This document shows positions 36,139-47,188 of a DNA stretch of 64,000 bases, one piece after another. The notes below the pieces were generated by a model. The model saw only the letters and a program-made list of their open reading frames with translations, did not search any database and was not told where the DNA came from. The position numbers and the translations under genes were made by a program. The stretch comes from Cystobasidiopsis lactophilus (Eukaryota > Basidiomycota > Agaricostilbomycetes > Agaricostilbales > Chionosphaeraceae). The stretch covers positions 2,666,001 to 2,730,000 of the forward strand of contig BCIO01000001.1 of the NCBI GenBank assembly GCA_001599975.1. The letters run 5' to 3'. Numbering within the stretch: position 1 is the stretch's first letter; every line of letters starts with the position of its first letter.

Positions 36139-37838
36139 TCAGGGCATATTTAGCTGCGAAGCAGGGGAAGCCATTGCCTGCCAGATCGGCGAGGTTAGCC
36201 AATGAGGAACATGCGCTGGCACCAAGGCCGCCGCCACCATAAGGCCCATGAAAGCCTGGCCCTTGACCTGCAATGTGAGAGGAGAAGACCAAGTCTTTCT
36301 CGAGGTCGTAATCGGTAGCTCGTCAAGGTCGATCTCCTCGGGGAAGGCGCCNAGGATANCTNGTTCCGACTGNNACTCGTCGACNGTCAGCAGCCCGTCT
36401 TCCATCTGGGAGAGGGTGCGANACTCGGCAGAGCGATTTCTGAAGCCCTGAANTACGCCGCCAAGCGAAGCAAATGACAGTCGAGCAGCTGGTCGATCGA
36501 AGCTGGCGCGCGTGCATTGCGAAACCTCGGGGCTGGTGTTAGAACCAGGCAAAGGATAAGCGCCAGGGAGCGGAGTCGCCGCAATCTCGTATTCGACGTC
36601 GACCGAATGCTGAAGAAGCTCGGCAAATTTGTCGACGCTGGCGTAGGGCATTTCCTGCAGGAGGCGGATCGCAGTGAGCTGAGCGTTTGAGGGGAAACCT
36701 CCAGGCAAGTCTTGAGCATGAGCTTGGCAGGCACCACTGGATGATTCGACAATGTCGGCGCTACTCGCTTGAACATTGTTCGACTCTGTAGGCTCGTCAG
36801 CGCAGGCCAAGGCCGTGTCGACCATGGCCAAAGGCGGTGACTGAGCAGGGAAAGCATCCTGGTCTTCTTCGGTGATCGTGGGCAAGGAAGGCGACGGGAC
36901 AATGAGGCAGGGGCCTCGCTGCAAAGCGACGTGTTGAGTCTGCCTCAAGGCAGAGCGCTTCTTACGATCTGCCCGCTTCACCTGCTTGCGAAGTCGCTTG
37001 ACTTCCTTGACCAACGCAGAGATGATCGCGTCTTTGATGGAAGGACCAGTCGATCTGGGCGGCAGCAGGTCTTGCGCCAGGGGAGAGGGAGGTGGCACGA
37101 CTTGGGCCAAAGAAGCCATTGACGCAGCGGAAGCCCTGGCTCTGACCTCCTTCTCGTCTTCCAGCTGTGCAAAGAACAGCTCAGAGGGCGCCATGAGGCA
37201 CAGCTCGATCTCCGGCTCTTCGCAGGAGACCTCTTCACACGAGAGGTCGGGCACCCAGGCTTCTTCCCGGTTGCCCTCGTTCTCCTCGTCCCAGCGCCAG
37301 TCGTAGTTGTCATCGTCGACGACCATTGGTGGCACTCGAGGACCGCGTGGTGGGAGAGCTTGGTTGGCCAGGTGGAAAAGCTGCAACAGCTGATGCGAGG
37401 CGGGTTGGGTGGTGTTGCGGTATTGGGTGGGCATAGGATCGCAAGATTCAGTGGAAGCGAAGAACAGTTGCACAAAGTCGGCCTTTGGCAGAGGATGAGG
37501 GCGGGAGGGAGCTGGCACGGGGTAGTCGCCGTTCAGGTCAAAGCGGGCGAGTCTGGTAGGGCGAGGCGTGATCTGTGAGATTCAAAGGGAGACCAATGAG
37601 CTTCTTGGGTACTGGAAAAAAGGAGTGGCAAAGCAGCTCACCAAGGGCACTTCGCGAGTTGATTCGAGCAGAGTGGCAGGGCTCAAGATGGGCACTTTGC
37701 CAGTTGATGTCTGCGGAAAGCATGGATCAGCTTGAGGTTCAAAGCAGCAAGGCCGCCAACAAAACCCACGGTCAAAACGGCTCGGTCCAAGACGCGCGAG
37801 AATCCGAGGCCAGGAGGGCAGGGCAAGAACTTGGCCAT
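36139..37838 (-). CDS. Unknown protein; sequence contains ambiguous bases
   Basis: The start ATG (37838) encodes MAKFLPCPPGLGFSRVLDRA. A 59-nt intron joins it to TSTGKVPILSPATLLESTRE, and a second intron leads to ITPRPTRLARFDLNGDYPVP and the long exon ending near 36139. The protein is acidic in the middle (DDDNYDWRWDEENEG) and has a basic helix (VKEVKRLRKQVKRADRKKRS) that could bind nucleic acid. I recognise no family. Eight N bases (36352, 36359, 36362, 36373, 36374, 36385, 36422, 36453) fall in the 3-prime coding part, so residues there are uncertain. The C-terminus may instead use an overlapping frame with Gly-rich sequence ending at 36083. Confidence 0.5.
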
Positions 37839-38272
37839 TTTGAGGAGAAAGCGAGCAGTGATAGGAGGGTGAAGGTGGACTTGGGCTTCTCAAGAAGTGA
37901 GAAAATTGCTAGCAGGCCTGAGCCAAGATGGAAGTAGCGGAGCAAGAGTCGAAAAAGTGAGTCGAGCGAGCGGAAATCCCAACGGCTGTCGGGTGGCCCG
38001 CCTGTGGGTTTCGCGTTTGATGGCCCTGGCTGATGTTGTGGGTCTTTAGGAGGGTATCGATGAGACAAACAGGCTAAGAACACGTCGCTGCCGCTCTCCT
38101 GGGCCTCAAGCTCATTTTCCGGATCTGAGCCGGAAGTCACGTTTTCTTTTTCCCTTCCCTTTGGCCTGGCCTTCCGGAGCCGCTCGCCTTGTATAGTGCA
38201 CTAAGAAGCACCATGAACAAGAGATCGGAGTCGTTTAGTCATTTGGTTGCTTTTCCATGCGTATTGTGTGTC
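37839..38272. other. Intergenic region between unknown gene and CCT7
   Basis: 434 bp upstream of the unknown gene and downstream of CCT7. A long frame can be read through it (37772-38140, minus), but it has no ATG and no family match. The right end has a T-rich tract (GTTTTCTTTTTCCCTTCCCT near 38142-38161) consistent with CCT7 3-prime sequence. Confidence 0.35.
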
Positions 38273-40403
38273 GTCTAAAATCCTCGGCCTCTGCCGCGCA
38301 TCATGCCACCACGACCCCTGCCTCTCAGCGCCCGCTGAGCTTGCTGTTGGGATACCCCTGGTCCTGCCTGTGGCTTTTCGGATTGCGGATCTAGAGGAAA
38401 AGAATGCTGAGAACGACTGAATGTCAAGTGATCCATCAAAAGGCCTTACTGGTGACTGTCTCGTCAACGCTGAGGACCAGGCAGGCGGCTTCGGCGGCGC
38501 TTTGAATGGCGTTGATCTTGACCAAGGCCGGCTCCCACACGAACCGCTTCATGTTGTCCGCGACGCCGTTGCTGTCCGGAAGATCGGCGTCCACATTCAC
38601 CCCGGCCCACAAATCGCCCTTGGCGTGGAGCATACGCAGTCGATTCAGCACATCGACACCGTCGATGCCGGCGTTATCGCAAAGCTGGCGAGGAATGATC
38701 TCCAAAGCTTTGGCGAAAGCACCGATGACCAGCTGTTGCTTGCCTTCTATTGTCCGCGACTCTTGTCTGAGGAATTTGGAAATTTCCATCTGGGAAGCCA
38801 GAACACAGATCCGTAAGATTGGGGCACAAGATGAGAAGACCAAAGAGAAACCGGACCTCAGCGGCTCCTCCGCCGGCAACCACAGAATTATTCTTGATGG
38901 CACGCTTGACGATCATAATGGCATCATGGAGACTCCGTTCGACCTCTGCAATAAACTGTTCGGCGCCGCCGCGCAAAACAAGGGTGCACGTCTTGGCGCT
39001 GGGACAGTCGGTGAAGAAATTGAAGCGCTCGCCGCCAATTTGCCGTTCTTCAAAGACACCGCAAGTGCCCAAGTGCTCTGGCTGGATATCGGAGCAGGTC
39101 GATTGAGTGGACCCTCCGACCGCTTGAACGACCCGCTTCAGGTCCTCCTGGGTGACGCGCCCGGCGCAGAAAATGTCGCGGTCCGCAAAGTACTGGGTGG
39201 CCAGATCACCGATGGGCAGCCTGGAGAGGACAACTTTGGCGCCGGTCGCCGCGATGGCCTCTAGTTTCTGGTAGATGATTTGCCACTCGGCGTCGACGAT
39301 GGCCTGGTAGTCCGACACTTGTTCGATCCGCACTTCCGCGTTGTCCCTCTCCGCCTTGAGCTCCAGCTCGACGTTCAAGCACACAATCTTGGGGTTCTTG
39401 AAGTACTTGGGTTGCTGCTCGAAGCCAGCATACGAGAAGGTCTTTTTGAAGGCGACGCCTTGGACCAACAAGGAGTCTTGCATGCCGCCACCTGGGATCT
39501 TTTTGATGCCGATCAAAGACTCGTCCAAGTCAGTCTCGTCTAGAGAAAGCACCGCGTCCACGACCATCTTCGAAAAGAACGGCTTTTGGCTGTGGATGAG
39601 CTTGGAGGACATGGCGGTCCCTGCGCACTTGAGGAGCAGGTCTCTGAATTGCCTGCACGCCCAAATGACTTCAAGGGACCGTCTGGGCAGGATCAAAAGG
39701 AGGCCTCGCTCACGCTGTATCGCCCTTCTCGATGGTGACTGCGATCTCGCGGATTTTTTGTACGGCCTGTGCCCCTCGCACGCCGAATGAGCCAGAGCCG
39801 TTCGCAAAACGAAAGAGACACGAATCGCACCATCTCTGCCGCTTTCCTGTAGCCCTTGATGACGATGTGCGGGCTCATGCCTTCCTCCACGAAGTCTTTA
39901 CATTGCCTGAGGAACTCGGCGGCCAAAAGCGTCGTGCTCGTCGTACCATCCCCCACTTCAGCATCTTGAGCCCTGGCAACATCCACTAAAGTCTTGGCGG
40001 CAGGATGCACGACGTCGAGCAGCTTCCTGTGGTCAAACTGTCAGCGCACACCAGAAGAGCAAACTTGGGCTGAGCCTGACAAGATGGTCGCCCCGTCGTT
40101 CGAGATGGTGGCTTCTCCTCGCCCGTCCACGATCAGCTTGTCCATGCCCCGAGGGCCCAAGGTCGTCGCAATCGTCGCTGCCACGGCCAGGCAGGCACTT
40201 TTTGACCCAGTTCTCAGCCAGCCGCCGTCTGCTCGTTGGAACGACGGCCGCAACTCACTTGATGTTGCTCAAAAGCTGGCCAATGCCCAAGCTGGTATCC
40301 GTGCCTTCTCTGAGGATGAGAATAGTGGCTGCAGAGGAGCTCAGCGAGGAGGCCAAAACGCATGACAAAAGCACTGACGCTGCTGCCCGCCGAAGCCTTG
40401 CAT
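38273..40403 (-). CDS. CCT7: T-complex chaperonin (CCT/TRiC) eta subunit
   Basis: ATP-dependent cytosolic chaperonin subunit that folds actin and tubulin. The start ATG 40403 gives MQGFGGQQ and an intron leads to [23 protein letters not shown]. The chain continues with [28 protein letters not shown], then [21 protein letters not shown] (nucleotide site), [60 protein letters not shown] and [16 protein letters not shown] last intron leads to the C-terminal tail [28 protein letters not shown]. The Gly/Arg tail and the VKHPAAKTL-like block [18 protein letters not shown] point to the eta subunit. Stop TAG is at 38275-38273. Six or so short introns. Confidence 0.92.
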
Positions 40404-40620
40404 GCTGGGCGGCTTGTCTGTCGGCCTTTTGGTGGTCTGAGATCCTCTTGATCCAACGGGCCTCGAATTATAACCGCGAAGGGACGTTGACAGGTGTTCG
40501 TTTCAAACGAACAAAATTCGCGTCCGAGTCGTCGCTCAACATCATCCGCCTCGAGTCCAACTGGTCCTGCTTTCCCTATTTGTCACAGCATCTTCTAGAG
40601 TATACATTTAATGGTCGTCC

Positions 40621-42629
40621 TCATCCTTCGCTTTCGTACTCCTCGTCAGAGAACTCGACGCCATAGCCCTCGCAGCCTTCCGATGCCCAGTGTGCCTCTT
40701 CCTCGGCTTGGAACTCCTTGAGCTTGTTGCTGTCGCCCAACCGGAGAGCTGCTGGCCCCAGGTGAGTGTACAGTTGGCCGTCCAAGTACCTCTTGAAGTT
40801 GGGCGTCGAGAAGTCGCGGACGGCGAACTTCTTCTTGCGCGGTTCCTCGTCGTGAGCATACTCGCCCCATCGAGTTGCTGGACAGAACTCCACAGGTGGC
40901 TGACGAAATAGGTCAGCCTAGGCAAAACAACAGCTGCATAGTTCTCACAGCGCCTCTGCCTTTAAAAAGGGTGGGCAGGCACGAGGCAGCATCAAGTGCC
41001 GCCGCGCCCTGGTAGGTGATGTGCACGTCCCACGGGTCTGTAACCATGCTTCAAGACTCAGATTCCACGGATAAAGCAATGAAATTCACCGACCGCCAAA
41101 ATTGTAGGTGAACTCAACGGCTGGGCTTGGCCCACTGCACCGGTTGAAAGCGCTCCAAACGATGTCGTCGGCTTTTGCGTTCCAGTGCTTGCCCTTGAAG
41201 TCTGGCCATTCGGCATCGAATGCCGCGGGGTTCGTCCAGAGCGTCATCCTATGCTCGCGCTCCAATTGCTGCGCATCCGGATTGCCCCAGCACTTGATGA
41301 CGCCTTTTTGAGTCTTGTATGGGTCCGAGTTTGCCCAAACATGAAATCGATGGCCGCAGTCGCCACCCCAGCCGAACAAAAACATGATGTACTTGCTGAG
41401 CGTCCGAAAAGTGAGCGTGTAAGGGACGCGGATCTCTGTAGGGTGTTATTGGGCATTGCGTCGCAGCAAGCTTTGTAGAGATCACGTACCTCTCCACACT
41501 TTCATCCTCGGCATCGTCAGACGCAGATTCACATGAAAAGTCGTAGGGTCAGGAAAGATTTGTTTCGGTTTGAGATTCGACCTGTGCAAGCACGTAGGAA
41601 TGTTCAGAAAAGGTGGTAGAATGTTGAGAAAAGCGCACTCACCGCTCGATGATTGCCTTGTAGAAGCGCTCCTCCGTCCAGCACTCGATTTGCATATCCT
41701 TCAGCTTGGCTATCTTGACTTTTGAAGCATCTTTGCCAACGACTGCGGCAGTGGTCTTCGTCGTGGGTGAAGTATTAAGTCGTGCGCCACACTGCTTTGC
41801 CAGCGTCTGGGCCGCAGCCCTATCGGCGAATTCGAGCTCGCCCGTGAAGAGGATGGTCTCGTTGCGAAGGCACGACGTGGTGAAGTTGCGAGGCACTGGG
41901 ATCAATTTAGATCCAACTCAATTGGTTCAATCGCACTGCTGAGGAACGCACCGGGAAACTTGGGCTCTGATCTGTATTCGACTTTTCAGCCTAAGGAGCG
42001 CGGCAAGTGCAACAAAAAAGCCAACCGGGTGTGGATGTTCGCATAGAAGCGTTTCTCTGACCACTGTGGGATCTCGAGGTCCGACAGTTGGCGGGAGAAT
42101 TCGGCTCCAGCCCTCCAGCCCACAACAGCAGCCGTGGTATCCTCTGAAGGCGTTTGGATCACTCTGGCGCCACATTTCGCTGCCAATTCCTCCAGTTCAT
42201 ACAGGCTGGAATACAGCATCTCGCCGGCGAAGATGATCGTTTCGCCTTGCAAGCAGGTGGCGGTGTATTTGCGTGGCACTATTGGCGCCAATTGTCTCAA
42301 GGTCTACAACCTCATCGCCAGCGGATACACTTACCTCGGCTGCCCCAGTCCTCAAAGTTGCAGTCGGCACTGCCGTCGTTGACGATATCATCCTCGTCTT
42401 GTTCAGAAGCATTGTTGTCCGAATCAACCCTGGCGCCGCGAATGCGCTCGGTCGTAGGTTCACCCTGTTCCGAAGACGTGTGCCGGGCCTTGGGTAGGGC
42501 AAAGAACTGATAAGCATCGGTGGTCGAAATGGACACATCGCTGCCAAGATCGCGGATCGGGTCGAAGCGAGCTTGCTTGCGAGAGGGCGGATCCAGAGCA
42601 GGCAGGGCTCTCTTGTGTGAGTTGGCCAT
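40621..42629 (-). CDS. BRCT-BRCT-pRiA4b ORF3-like fusion protein
   Basis: Eight exons fit: 42629-42335, 42278-42026, 41971-41952, 41895-41643, 41581-41490, 41435-41094, 41037-40949 and 40899-40621. They sum to 1623 nt, or 540 aa in frame. Residues 1-98 are acidic and Ser-rich. Residues about 99-183 (TATCLQGETIIFAGEM ... IPQWSEKRFYANI) and 190-274 (TTSCLRNETILFTGEL ... IECWTEERFYKAI) are two RFC1/PARP-type BRCT units with the conserved Trp. From about residue 275 comes a plasmid pRiA4b ORF3-like domain: FHVNLRLTMPRMKVWREIRV, TLTFRTLSKYIMFLFGW, HRFHVW, EFTYNFGDPWDVHITY and CLPTLFKGRGAPPVE. BRCT units usually bind phospho-peptides or DNA ends. The ORF3 domain derives from bacterial mobile elements and its function is unknown. 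An acidic tail ends the protein. Confidence 0.8.
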
Positions 42630-42923
42630 GACGCCCGCCTTGTCAAACGAGCAGCAACAGCCAACGAATGAGCAGGAGCAAAACTACTGTCGGCGAGCGA
42701 GGTCAGGGAGGGTCGACAAAGACAGCGTGCCTCAAATTTGTTTGTTTTCATTTGTCGATCGCAATCAATAAAGGACGCGTCTTCATTCGCGTCCCTCGTC
42801 TCCCGTGTATAGTACAATGAAATGGTTCGTGGTCGAAGAGGTAGAGGTAGAGGTAGAGGTAGGGGGGACTTGGGTCGAGAAATCGAAAGGGCTGGTATTC
42901 GGCGGAAATGGGAAGGGCAACAT
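42630..42923. other. Intergenic region with a purine-rich hexamer repeat
   Basis: 294 bp holding the promoter of the BRCT fusion gene and the 3-prime end of the secreted-protein gene. The only distinctive sequence is a short GTAGAG repeat (next entry). A TATA-like GTGTATAGTAC lies near 42805-42815. Confidence 0.35.
42838..42863 (+). repeat. Hexanucleotide microsatellite (GTAGAG)n
   Basis: Four near-perfect copies of the unit GTAGAG, ending in a run of G. Directly visible; non-coding, just downstream of the secreted-protein gene's stop on the opposite strand. Confidence 0.7.
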
Positions 42924-45589
42924 TCACATATGGCGGCGGGCTCCTCCAGGTCTCCTCTTCTGATGGCCGGGGTGCTTCTTGACAGCGAGAGCCGCCTTCT
43001 TTTTGGCGGCCTTGACGAATTTGCTGGCAGCAGCGGCGGCCTTCTTGCGGCTGGAAAGGAGCTTGGAGTGGTACTTGGCGTGCGTGGCGGCCATTTGGAA
43101 AATGGCGTCGTCATTGGTCACCGGCTTCCAGTTGGAGGTGCCTGGAGCGGAGTCCAACCCAAGCTTGGCAACGGTGGCTGCATAGGGGGAGATGGGGTGG
43201 ACGGCGGCCGTGGAGAAGGACGCCTTGCATTTGCCTTTGGTGCTGCAGACTGTCGGTGCGTTGAGATCTGTGATGGCGGCAATGACGCAGCTGACGTAGG
43301 TCTCGAAGCATGTCACATATTCGGGGCCACTGGAGGCACGTCGGGTGTCAGCAAGGGTAGTTGGAAGCGCTTTACGTCGCAGAGGTTCCACTTACGCTCC
43401 AGATTGTGTGAACAAGAGATCCAACTCTGCCTGTGCCTTGGCGGCCACGTTCTTTGTAGCGTGCTGGATGGAAGGCAAAAGCTTTGCTTCCAAGTCGAGG
43501 ACCAGCTTGGGTGGAAGCACGCCCTGTTTGCTCGTTCAAATCTTGAGACTCATATCCAATCGATGCTAGGGTAGACTTACGTAGAACTGCTCCAAGTAGC
43601 CGTTGATGCGGTTGAGGACCAAGGCGGCAGGGCCGTCGGGCTGAACCTCGCTCGTCATCCCAAGCCCCAACAGCTTCCATCTTGAGGTGGACTCACAGCT
43701 GATAGACAAGCCTGCTCGCTTGTGGCATTGCCAGAGCCCGGAACAAGCTGATGTGAGGTACTCTTGTGAGCCACATGTTGTTCCTGACAGACGCATGCAC
43801 GCACAACAAGGTTCAAACACTCTAGCAGGTCGTAGGTCAAGGACGCAGTGTTGCCTGCGTAAGACGCCACGACGGACAGGATGGCGTTGTTGATGTCCTT
43901 TCGGGTCTCTTTGTCCTCTGGCGATAGACCTTTGAGGTAGCGACTCTGGAGCGCCGATTTGAGTATCCCATCCGACTTGAATTACCAAGAGAGACTTACT
44001 CCGATAGCTTGCTATGAGAGGAAGCAAGCAGGATGTCAGCGAGGCAGTGATCAGTGGATGCCCTCTCAACTTACGACATCGGTAACCACAGCGACCGGCA
44101 GAACTCTGGTACTTTTCGTCAGCGTTCTCTTCGTGGATGGTGAACTAAACTGGCTCACCCAGCGTACTGTTCAAATTCATAAATCCTGTCAGCGCCACAC
44201 GAACCGAGGCCAAAACGTCACCAAACCCACCTGGTTAACGGTGTCCCTGAAACTAAAACGAAAATGCAAAGAGATCAGTAATCCATAAATACAAGGACAG
44301 AGGTCGCTGGCGTACGTATTCTCGATGGAGTTCAAAGTGGAGTCATCGTCGTTGGCCACGTTGCAGTTGTGTTCGTAAGCCAGTGTCTGTGTAAGCTGTC
44401 AAGCGGTTTTGAAAGGGTGTCCCAGGTGGATTACATACATAGACGGGCTGAGCTAGGGCTGTTGTTGAATTCCGAGGTCAGCCCTCTCCCACCGCAAGAC
44501 CTAAGCCATGCACGCACCCTCGAAAAAACAAGCCTCAGCGTGGTAAACAGCATCAGCATAGTCACCAGACACAGCCGCTACAACACTGAACATGGATGTT
44601 TCAGTGTCTTTGATTAGCTGCTGGGCAGGCGCAATCAGGCTCGAGCTGGCCAGGTACTTGTTGACGGCTGGATGTTCACCTCAGCCCGTGTCGTATACTG
44701 ATATTCTCATCCTTAGTAAGACTCACAAGTCTGGATGGTCTGAAAGGCCTCGATGGGCATCAAAAATTGATACTGGTTGATGGTGGCGTTGAAGATCTAT
44801 GCGCGAACATTTGTCAAAAATCTGGCGCGGTGGGTCTCGGGCAAAGCCACGAACCGACTGTAGGTCTTCAACCGAAGCTGTGCCGTTCATCTAAGGGGAC
44901 CGGCCCCGCATGAGTTCATGCAACCGCAAGAACAGGGGTCCGAAGCAACGCACTGCCAAACACTTCTGGCCACCCATCTTGCCCGCCTTCTTGATGACGT
45001 TGGAGATGCAAGAACGCAGCTCGTTGTACCGCTTGCCGCCTTGGGATACGCCCAAAAATGCGCCGGTCGAGGTGAAGCCTTGATGCACTTCCTCTTGAAC
45101 CTGCGCCAGCTTGGACAGGACGGCATTCTCGAGAGTGTCGATGCTCGTCGTTGCTACATGACAGATTTTAGATGGCATCACTTTGAATCAAGTAGGTGCA
45201 GACTGACCAGCCGTGGTTCCGGAATTGATGTCCAGCAAAGTAAGGTTGAGCGCTTGGCCCAAGACTGCTGGCCCTTTCAGATACCAGATTCACGCGCGGC
45301 ATCAGCTCTACTCACGGTCAGCTACATCTGACGGCAGGTTCTTGGAGAACGCTTTGACAGCAGTCTTGACCTCCCTGAGCGGCGTTTGAAATTTAGGGCC
45401 AAATTGATTGAGGGCTGCGGGCCCCAGAGCACCAGTCAAAGCGGCTCACTTTTGTATCTCGGCCTGCACTTCTGTAGTGAGGTATGTGCTGAGAGAGGAG
45501 GGAACGGCAATGGCAGAAGAGGAGCTCTTGGAGGCGGCCAAGACCACGGTGAAATGCAGAAAGGCGAGAAGGGCAGTGCCTCTGCGCAT
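42924..45589 (-). CDS. Secreted protein of unknown family, extremely intron-rich
   Basis: The start ATG 45589 encodes MRRGTALLAFLHFTVVLAAS, a clear signal peptide. Exon 1 ends after EIQ; a 75-nt intron leads in frame to EVKTAVKAFSKNLPSDVAD, then LLGQALNLTLLDINSGTT, SIDTLENAVLSKLAQVQEEV, YNELRSCISNVIKKAGKMGG, ATINQYQFLMPIEAFQTIQT, ASSSLIAPAQQLIKDTETSM and so on. There are probably a dozen or more small exons. Cysteines recur in pairs (for example around TCFETYVSCVIAA and APTVCSTKGKC), suggesting disulphides. The C-terminus is very basic (FVKAAKKKAALAVKKHPGHQ). Helical, Ser/Ala-rich extracellular protein; I do not recognise the family. Exon boundaries between 43400 and 44900 are not all resolved. 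Confidence 0.6.
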
Positions 45590-45776
45590 GTTTTTTGAGG
45601 ATTTTTTTGTGTATAGAAAGAGTGTGGTATCTGGTAGAGACAGGCAGTAGTTGGTAAGGAGCAAGAGAGGAGGGGCCTCCGTAGGAGGTGAAAGTTAAAG
45701 AGAGAGAGATGTTGGATCCGCCAATTTGGTGCGCGCCGCACGCGCGCTGCATGACGGTTATCCCAGTGCGGCCATC

Positions 45777-47188
45777 ATGCCCTCTTGGCTTGGCTCAAGC
45801 AAGCCAGTAACCTGTTACTTCTGCTCAGCTGTGCAGAACGAGATCAAGGGCAAAGGCACGGCCAGGCGGTTCTTTTGCACATCTTGCGGCTCCTTGAATG
45901 CCCTTGATGCGGGCAACAAACCGCTGGACGAATTCGCCTCGGTTTACTCGGATCCCTCGGTGCCTGTCAATCAAGACAGCTTTCGCAAGCGTGCGGCCAC
46001 ACCCAGCAGCAGCCTGGCCACCGGCCCGCAGCCCTTCCAATTTTGCTCGGCCTGCAGGACGAATCAGGCCCTGACGACTCACCTATTGGCGCACTATTTT
46101 GACGATGGTGACGGCGGCAGCTCGGACGACCTCAGGTTGCAAGAACGCTTGCCAGAATACAAGGACTCGCTTGCAGAACGCTACCCGATGCTGTGCGCCA
46201 GTTGCCTCCCTCATGTCCAGGACATCCTTCGGCGCAAAGACTACTGGGCCAAGAGCCTGGCCTTGAACAGCAAGGTGGCATCCCCGGGACGCAATGTCAG
46301 AAGGCATAAGGACCCGCGGGCTCGGTGGCGTTGGAAACTGCACGGCGGGCTTTGGGTCCTCAAGGGTTTGGTGTGGCTGGGATTGCAGGTCGCCACAAGC
46401 GCTCTTTACGCCTCAGGTGTGTTCTCTTGTGCGCTCTGTCTGCTATTTTGCAAAGGCTGATATGCGGGTCGCAAGGTGTTTGGGACCTCAACAAGTTCCA
46501 ATGGTTGGCTCCGGTCACCACGCTCAGCAAAAGCCAACGGATCGCCGCCGTCTTGCTCTCTATCCCGTTTTCCTTCTTCAACCCAGAATGGTCAAGGCTC
46601 CGCAACGCCCGAGTCCGCCATCCCTCCGCTCGCCTCAGGTGTCTTGGACTCTGGATTTGGGCCCAACTGGGCGCTTGCATCTGCCGCTTGATCTACATCT
46701 ACGCCCTACTTCAGCCTGCCTTCGCAGACTCGGGGCTCCGCCGAAAGTCGTCCGTAACGGCGTTGGCGCTGCACATTGGGCCCATGCTGCTCGCCTTTTC
46801 TCTGCTCCGCGTTGAACTGCCCCCAGCTACCAAACTCCGGCCTTCTGCGGTTCCTTTGCCGACTCCCACTCGACCCAAACGCAACAAGCCATCCGTCTCT
46901 GCTCAAGTGTCCACACAAGATGCAGCTCCCTTCACGCACCCCTTGTTCGGACAGGTCACCCCACTGGCCGCGTCGACGCCAGAGGATGACGAGGACTCGA
47001 TGGATTGGACGCCGGCAGACGAGGGTCAATCGGTATGGGCGTCTCGAATGGCGGCCTGGAAGCCGAAGGACGAGAAGACGGGGTTGGAAAGCCTCATGGA
47101 CGGCGCGCTGGGTTTTCAAGATGGTCCGATCTTTTTGGATAACGGCGTGGACGCAAAACCTTCGAAGAGGAGGCTGCTGCGCTTTTAG
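45777..47188 (+). CDS. IMA1: Inner nuclear membrane protein IMA1-like
   Basis: Homologue of fission yeast Ima1 / mammalian Samp1 (TMEM201), an inner nuclear membrane protein linked to heterochromatin and nucleus-cytoskeleton coupling. The N-terminal zinc domain reads CYFCSAV...FFCTSCGSLNALD..GNKPLDE, then FCSACRTNQALTTHLLAHYF and MLCASCLPHVQ, matching the Ima1 N-terminal domain with its paired CxxC motifs. After one intron (donor in CCTCAG|GTGTGT) come hydrophobic segments (LWIWAQLGACICRLIYIYALL, ALALHIGPMLLAFSLLRV) and an acidic, Pro-rich tail ending SKRRLLRF. Start chosen at ATG 45777; an earlier ATG (45751) is in another frame. The stop TAG overlaps the stop of the next, convergent gene. 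Confidence 0.85.

Noticed and set aside
41896-42025. Apparent frameshift between the two BRCT units
   Set aside because: A 20-nt exon with two normal GT-AG introns restores the frame.
42841-42862. Short GTAGAG repeat as a regulatory or recombination signal
   Set aside because: It is a plain microsatellite with no accompanying structure; listed only as a repeat.
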